Below are positions 6,577-11,152 of a stretch of DNA of 11,152 nt, one piece after another. The position numbers and the translations under genes were made by a program. Numbering within the stretch: position 1 is the first letter of the stretch; the number at the start of each line of letters is the position of its first letter. A model generated the notes under the pieces. That model had not been told where the DNA came from, made no database searches, and saw only the letters and a list, made by a program, of their open reading frames with translations. Source of the stretch: Willaertia magna (taxonomy: Eukaryota; Heterolobosea; Eutetramitea; Acrasida; Naegleriidae); assembly GCA_902984215.1 (NCBI GenBank), contig CADWAF010000799.1, forward strand, positions 1 to 11,152, read 5' to 3'.

Positions 6577-6597
6577 TGTAAATATTTTGTAAATAAA
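6577..6597 (+). promoter_or_regulatory. 3'-end signals: two TGTAAATA motifs and AATAAA
   Basis: TGTAAATA is present at 6577-6584 and 6588-6595, 11 and 22 nt after the stop codon. The second overlaps a canonical AATAAA polyadenylation hexamer at 6592-6597. The spacer to the convergent CSB stop is only 61 nt, so 3' ends of the two genes probably overlap or abut. Confidence 0.5.
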
Positions 6598-6627
6598 GAG
6601 ACCTATTTGTGAATTTTGTATAAAATA

Positions 6628-9600
6628 TTATTTATCATATTCTTTTCTCAATGTCCATATCTTTTTAGATTTACTAAATTTTGCAACTTTTTTTAACATT
6701 TCTTTAAAGTAAATAACATCATCTCCAGCAATATAACTAAAATTCTGTCTCACTTGGTCTGTATTTGATTTACCACCCTTTTTCTTAAAGAACGAAACAA
6801 TATCTTCTACCATTTTGTTCTTACTTTGATAAATAGGTTTTAAATCTTCATCTAAATCTTCTTCCTTTGTCACTTTCACTTTAGATGAATCATCACTTTG
6901 AGATTTTTGTCTCATCTTTGATAATAATTGGGCAGAAGAAGGAGCTTTAGACCCAATAGTTGTTTTATTACCTAGCCCTCCACCAATCTTACTTCTTCCT
7001 AAAGCCAACCCTGCCGTTCCATTACTTCCTGTAAATGTAGGTACAGATATCTTTGATTGTTTTCTTAATTCAGCTGATTTTTGTAATTCTTTAGCAGCTA
7101 GTTCAGCAATTTGTTTTGCTTGTTTTTCTAAAATACTTGTCTCACTATTTGTATCTAATATTGAATCATGATTGAAAATACTTTTGACAGATTTTTCATC
7201 AAATAGGCATTGTAAAATATATGTTTCATTATCTTTTTCTTGTTTTTCATTTACTTCTTCTTCATCTTTAGTTGGTAATTTTAATTCTTCAATTCTATAT
7301 AAATGTTTATCTTTTCCATTTGTTATAATATTATTACTACTTGAAGAAGCTATGATATCTTCCTTATTTTCACTACTTGTATTCTTCTTTTTAATTTTAG
7401 GCATTGAATGTCTTAATATTTCACTATTGGCAAATAAAGAACCAGTTTCAGTATGTTCTTCTAATTCTTTTTCTTCAATTTCTCCAACTTTTTTACCTAA
7501 CATTTTAGCTTTCTTTAATTTTATTCTTGTAACATCATATTCACTACCTAATTTAAATAATTCATATAATTCATTAGATTTAAAGAATCTCTTTTGTCTA
7601 GGATCTTTTAAAATTTTGTTTGATAAAAATTGTTTAAATATTTGTCTATGATACATCTTTTCTTCAACAGTTCCACTTGTCATTAATCTGTAAACAGTAA
7701 CAGCTTTGGTTTGTCCAATTCTCCAAGCTCTTTCTAAAGCTTGTAAATCTGTCGAAGGATTCCAATCTGGATCGTAAAGTAAAATTCTATTAGCGCCAAT
7801 TAAATTTGTTCCAATTCCACCAACTTTAGTTGTAAGAAGGAAAATGAAAATATTTGGATCAGAATTAAAACTATTAATTAATGGTGATCTATCTTTAATA
7901 TTTGTTGTACCATCCATTCTATAATATGTATATTCCTTAGTTTTTACATATGACTCTAATATATCCAACATTACTCTACTTTGAGAAAAAAGTAAAACTC
8001 TATGTCCTTGTTTTTTAAATAGAGATAATAATTTATCTACAACCATTAATTTACCAGATCTTTCAATATTACCATAATCTAATGGTTGATTGTCTGTGCC
8101 AAGTGTTAATAAGTCAGGATGATTACAAATCTTCCTTAGATTTGTAATCGATTTAAATAACAAGTGTTCTCCTTGTAAAGTTTGTTTAACTTCTCTACTA
8201 TTTAAATAATCCTCATAAACTGCAACTTGAAAATTAGTTAATTTACAAAATATTACCTGTTCACTTTTGGCAGGTAATTGATTTCCAACATCTTTCTTTA
8301 ATCTACGTAATAAATATGGTTTTATAAGATCTCTTAATACACAAGAACATTTGTATGCTGTTTGTACTTGAAATCTACTTGCATTAGCCCAACCACCTGT
8401 TGTTATTGGAATAGCAAATTGTGTTAAAAACACTGGAAGAGTTCCTAATCTTCCAGGATAACAAAAATCAAATAGTGACCATAATTCTTTTAAATTATTC
8501 TGAATAGGAGTACCTGTAAGAATAATTCTATGAGGTGTTTCAAATCGTTTACAAGCTAAGGTGACTGCTGCATCTGGATTTCTAATTTTGTGACCCTCAT
8601 CCAAAACTACGTACCCCCATTCTTGTTTAATTAATAAATCTTGATGAATTCTGAGAGATTCATAAGTTGTTATTAAAATACCATCTTTACAAGAGGCAAT
8701 CTTCAGTATTAAATCTTCAAAATTTTGTCTCGAATTTGAGGAAGTATGTAAAATTCCTACTCTAATCTCAGGCCACCAAGTATTAAATTCTTCTTGCCAT
8801 TGTTTCATTACAGTTGCTGGTGCAACAATAATAGTTGGTTTAAATAAACCACTATAATGTAATCCAGCCATATAACTGACAATTTGAATAGTTTTTCCTA
8901 AACCCATTTCATCTCCAATTATACCTCCAACTTCTTGACAATGTAATTCCCATAACCACTTCAAAGTTGTCTTTTGATAAGGAAATAATTTATTATATAA
9001 TTCTTCTGGTATTTTATATCCATTTCCAATTGAAACATCTTCTCCATAATCTACTTTTGTTATTTCAATTTCTTCTCCCTCTTCATTAAGTATTGTTTTC
9101 TTTTCTACATTTTTAGTTTTATAAAATTCAATTAATCTTTGTTTATAATATTCATCATTAGAATCATCATATTTAAATTCTTTTTTTAACACTGTTGTTC
9201 CAGCAATTTGTTCTTCCTCTTCGTAAGCCTCTTCCTCTTCTTCAAGTAAATTCTCTTCGTCACTTGGGATATATTCTTCTTCGTCGTCTTGTTTTTTCTT
9301 TTTCTTCTTTTTAGGAGGTTCTTTTGTCAATTTTGGTAGGTCAACTATTTGATTTTCAGATTCTTTTGAAATATCATCAAATGGCGTAATAACACCAGTT
9401 CTAATTAATCTATCTCTTTTAGTTTCATATTCTTCATTGTCTATTATACTATTTACAGCAAATGATTTCCTTGTTTTTTGTTCTTCTTTTTTTCTTTCTC
9501 TCTCTTCAACTAATTCTTGTCCTTTTTCTTCCAGTTTAGAAATCTTCTTTTTCAGACTATTAATTTTCTTTTCATCTTTTGACGTTAAATTTACTTTATT

Positions 9601-9975
9601 TTGAAATTCTTTTAATTCTTTTTCTAACGCTTGAATTTGAGTTTGAATTTTTTCAATCTTTGAATTTTCCTTCTTTTCTAATCGTTTTTCATTAGCTTTG
9701 AATTTTCTATCAACCTCTTCCATAACGTTCTTTTCTACATCTTCTGTACGATATAAAGAAACACCTAAACTTGCTAAATCATCTATTACATCTAATTGAT
9801 TATTAATATTTTTATTTTCTATTCCATTATTTAATTCTAATGATTCAGTTATAGGAATTGAAGGAATAGATGTTTTATTAAATAAATCTTCATCTTGTTC
9901 TACTTCAATTATTTTCTCTTCTTCGGAATTATTTGCGCTACCATTAATCTCTTCTTCGTTCGTTTCTAGCAGCAT
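6628..9975 (-). CDS. SNF2-family DNA-dependent ATPase, CSB/ERCC6/Rad26 homologue
   Basis: This 1115-residue nuclear ATPase should act in transcription-coupled repair, binding stalled RNA polymerase II as CSB/Rad26 does. An acidic N-terminus is followed by [19 protein letters not shown] (68-86), resembling the leucine-latch region of Rad26/CSB. A charged coiled coil (about 88-168), a lysine run (222-228, likely nuclear signal) and a Glu-rich stretch (231-256) come next. Helicase motifs are: I DEMGLGKT (355-362), II DEGH (459-462), III LTGTP (486-490), V GGIGTNL (719-725) and VI RAWRIGQ (749-755). Segments [26 protein letters not shown] (508-533) and the [19 protein letters not shown] region (776-794) are CSB-type rather than Rad54 or Snf2. 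The last 60 residues ([13 protein letters not shown] to IWTLRKEY) match the C-terminal winged-helix region of CSB. The single exon starts at the ATG read from 9975 and ends in TAA. All catalytic motifs are intact. I do not see a clear ubiquitin-binding motif. Confidence 0.95.
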   Translation of the reverse strand: MLLETNEEEINGSANNSEEEKIIEVEQDEDLFNKTSIPSIPITESLELNNGIENKNINNQLDVIDDLASLGVSLYRTEDVEKNVMEEVDRKFKANEKRLEKKENSKIEKIQTQIQALEKELKEFQNKVNLTSKDEKKINSLKKKISKLEEKGQELVEERERKKEEQKTRKSFAVNSIIDNEEYETKRDRLIRTGVITPFDDISKESENQIVDLPKLTKEPPKKKKKKKQDDEEEYIPSDEENLLEEEEEAYEEEEQIAGTTVLKKEFKYDDSNDEYYKQRLIEFYKTKNVEKKTILNEEGEEIEITKVDYGEDVSIGNGYKIPEELYNKLFPYQKTTLKWLWELHCQEVGGIIGDEMGLGKTIQIVSYMAGLHYSGLFKPTIIVAPATVMKQWQEEFNTWWPEIRVGILHTSSNSRQNFEDLILKIASCKDGILITTYESLRIHQDLLIKQEWGYVVLDEGHKIRNPDAAVTLACKRFETPHRIILTGTPIQNNLKELWSLFDFCYPGRLGTLPVFLTQFAIPITTGGWANASRFQVQTAYKCSCVLRDLIKPYLLRRLKKDVGNQLPAKSEQVIFCKLTNFQVAVYEDYLNSREVKQTLQGEHLLFKSITNLRKICNHPDLLTLGTDNQPLDYGNIERSGKLMVVDKLLSLFKKQGHRVLLFSQSRVMLDILESYVKTKEYTYYRMDGTTNIKDRSPLINSFNSDPNIFIFLLTTKVGGIGTNLIGANRILLYDPDWNPSTDLQALERAWRIGQTKAVTVYRLMTSGTVEEKMYHRQIFKQFLSNKILKDPRQKRFFKSNELYELFKLGSEYDVTRIKLKKAKMLGKKVGEIEEKELEEHTETGSLFANSEILRHSMPKIKKKNTSSENKEDIIASSSSNNIITNGKDKHLYRIEELKLPTKDEEEVNEKQEKDNETYILQCLFDEKSVKSIFNHDSILDTNSETSILEKQAKQIAELAAKELQKSAELRKQSKISVPTFTGSNGTAGLALGRSKIGGGLGNKTTIGSKAPSSAQLLSKMRQKSQSDDSSKVKVTKEEDLDEDLKPIYQSKNKMVEDIVSFFKKKGGKSNTDQVRQNFSYIAGDDVIYFKEMLKKVAKFSKSKKIWTLRKEYDK

Positions 9976-10393
9976 TTAATTTTTTTTTAAAAAATACGTT
10001 TTCCAATGATTAGTGGAGGAAGCAATTAAGATCATCTGAAGAACTTTGATTGAGGTAAATAAACAGAATCAAATTAAACACCTTCCATTTAAAACTTACA
10101 TATCTTAACTACAAAATTATAATAGATTACATTAAAAAAAGTATTATTAAAATTAATATTATCAATAATTAATTTAAAAATTACAAAAAAATTTTTTAAA
10201 AAATAAATAATATAATATAAAATTTTTATAATTATATTTACAAATATATTAAGTTTTTAATAATAAAATATTATAATTCAAAATAACAAATTTAAACTAA
10301 AAAATTTATAAATTAATTTTATTTAGCAGTTCCATAGTTTTTTTAAAGAAAAAAACAAGGGTTTTTTTATAAAATTTTATAAAATTTGTATAA

Positions 10394-10461
10394 AAATAAT
10401 ATTATTACATTTTTTATGAATGTTAGTAAATAATGTTATTACATTTTTTATGAATGTTAGT
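10394..10461. repeat. 34-bp tandem duplication (two copies)
   Basis: Copy 1 is 10394-10427 and copy 2 is 10428-10461. They match at 33 of 34 positions; the only difference is A at 10401 against G at 10435. The unit contains TTATTACA, a T-run and ATGAATGTTAGT. Similarity ends at both outer edges, so this looks like a recent simple duplication in noncoding DNA. Confidence 0.85.
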
Positions 10462-10770
10462 TTTTTTATTTAAAATAAAATAAGTAAAAAAAAATTAAAA
10501 TGTTAATATAAACTAAGGTTAATTAAATTTTTAATATTTTTAATATTTTTTTTAAAACAATATTTTTAAATATCACTTAACACAATATTTAACTTTTTAT
10601 TTTTAATACACAACAACACTGCTAAATAATAAAATTTTTTAAAAAATATTATAAACTCTCATCTATAAGATAATTAGTATTTTTTTATAGGTTTTTTGTT
10701 ATAAATAATAAATTTAATTATACAAAACTAATTTATACATACTTATTATAATTCAGTTTGAATTATTATT

Positions 10771-10793
10771 TATTTGAAAAAAACTTTCAAATA
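10771..10793. repeat. 9-bp inverted repeat (hairpin) in AT-rich region
   Basis: The arms TATTTGAAA (10771-10779) and TTTCAAATA (10785-10793) are perfect inverted copies around the 5-nt loop AAAAC. No adjacent gene is seen, so its role is unknown. In DNA of this composition, a 9-bp arm could arise by chance. Confidence 0.5.
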
Positions 10794-11152
10794 TTTGATC
10801 TAAAATTAAATTAATTCTATAATTTTTAAAAAAATTATATAATACTTTTATATGTAACAAAATTTAAAATAAAACTATAGTAAAAACTTTTAAAAACTTT
10901 GAACCTTAAGAGTAATAATAAAGAAATGATTAATAGTAGAAAAGTAGTGAAATTTTTGTTTATATAAAAAAACTATTATCACACTTCATAAAAAAAAAGT
11001 AATAATTAAATTATAGAATATAAAAAAATAGCCGTATAAACTATTTTGAAAATGTTAAATAATTTTTAATAAATTTTAACTAAATTTTATTTTTATTACT
11101 AACATCATTAAATCTTAGTAGTTCCATAATGATTATACTTAAAATTATATAC

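Larger units (their letters stand above)
9976..11152. other. Extremely AT-rich noncoding region
   Basis: No convincing gene is present over 1177 nt. Both strands are full of stops, and long A and T runs dominate. The first 100 nt or so next to the CSB start are less biased and probably hold its promoter and leader. The remainder includes a tandem duplication (10394-10461) and a hairpin (10771-10793). A near-repeat TTAG(C/T)AGTTCCATA occurs near 10323 and 11115. No tRNA-like box or rRNA is visible. Such AT-rich DNA is typical of intergenic regions in dictyostelid-like genomes, or could flank a gene beyond the window. Confidence 0.7.

Noticed and set aside
7172..7651. Plus-strand open frame of 159 codons antisense to CSB
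   Set aside because: It is a Ser/Phe/Leu-rich shadow of the Lys/Glu/Asn-rich CSB linker, and its start is not convincing.
10323..11128. Near-repeat TTAG(C/T)AGTTCCATA at both ends of the AT-rich tail
   Set aside because: Only about 14 nt match with one difference, and there are no inverted termini or target duplications, so there is no case for a mobile element.
9976..11152. Possible mitochondrial insertion or RNA gene in the AT-rich tail
   Set aside because: No tRNA boxes, rRNA-like segments or open frames were found; plain intergenic DNA explains it.

Overview
The window is nuclear DNA from an AT-rich, gene-dense unicellular eukaryote. The evidence is a GT-AG intron of 42 nt inside a mitochondrial enzyme gene, a Rho-family GTPase with a CAAX box, a CSB/Rad26-type SNF2 repair ATPase, Asn/Gln/Ser/Thr-rich proteins, and no bacterial operon structure. 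An amoeboid protist (dictyostelid-like or heterolobosean-like) fits this style, but nothing seen fixes the lineage, so that assignment is tentative.

Layout: (i) 2-664 (+) is the 3' part of a single-pass membrane protein with a LEA_2/NDR1-like topology. (ii) 764-937 (+) is a possible 57-residue hydrophilic protein. (iii) 999-1625 (-) is an unrecognised hydrophilic protein. (iv) 1680-2189 (+) is a PB1-like ubiquitin-fold protein whose reading frame has no ATG. Genes iii and iv are head-to-head and both 5' ends are unresolved. (v) 2190-2462 is a short convergent spacer with palindromes and several TGTAAATA motifs. (vi) 2463-3065 (-) is a Rac-like small GTPase with an unusual TCCD nucleotide-specificity motif. 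(vii) 3460-4656 (+) is an HD-domain phosphohydrolase of the SAMHD1/COG1078 type. (viii) 4797-5990 (+) is mitochondrial succinyl-CoA ligase alpha, with one small intron and an internal insertion of about 58 residues. (ix) 6240-6566 (+) is a small N/Q/S/T-rich protein carrying FxDxF/DxF-type peptides. (x) 6628-9975 (-) is a full-length CSB/ERCC6/Rad26 homologue. (xi) 9976-11152 is extremely AT-rich noncoding DNA with a 34-bp tandem duplication and a hairpin.

The genes are neighbours rather than a pathway: signalling (Rho), nucleotide metabolism (HD), the TCA cycle (succinyl-CoA ligase), transcription-coupled repair (CSB) and several unknowns. They alternate in strand with short spacers, as in compact protist genomes. 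I see no mobile element, CRISPR array, rRNA or tRNA gene, and no gene cluster that looks like a dedicated new system. The most notable points are the start-less PB1 gene, the insertion in succinyl-CoA ligase, the altered G4 motif of the GTPase, and the recurrent 3'-flank TGTAAATA motif.
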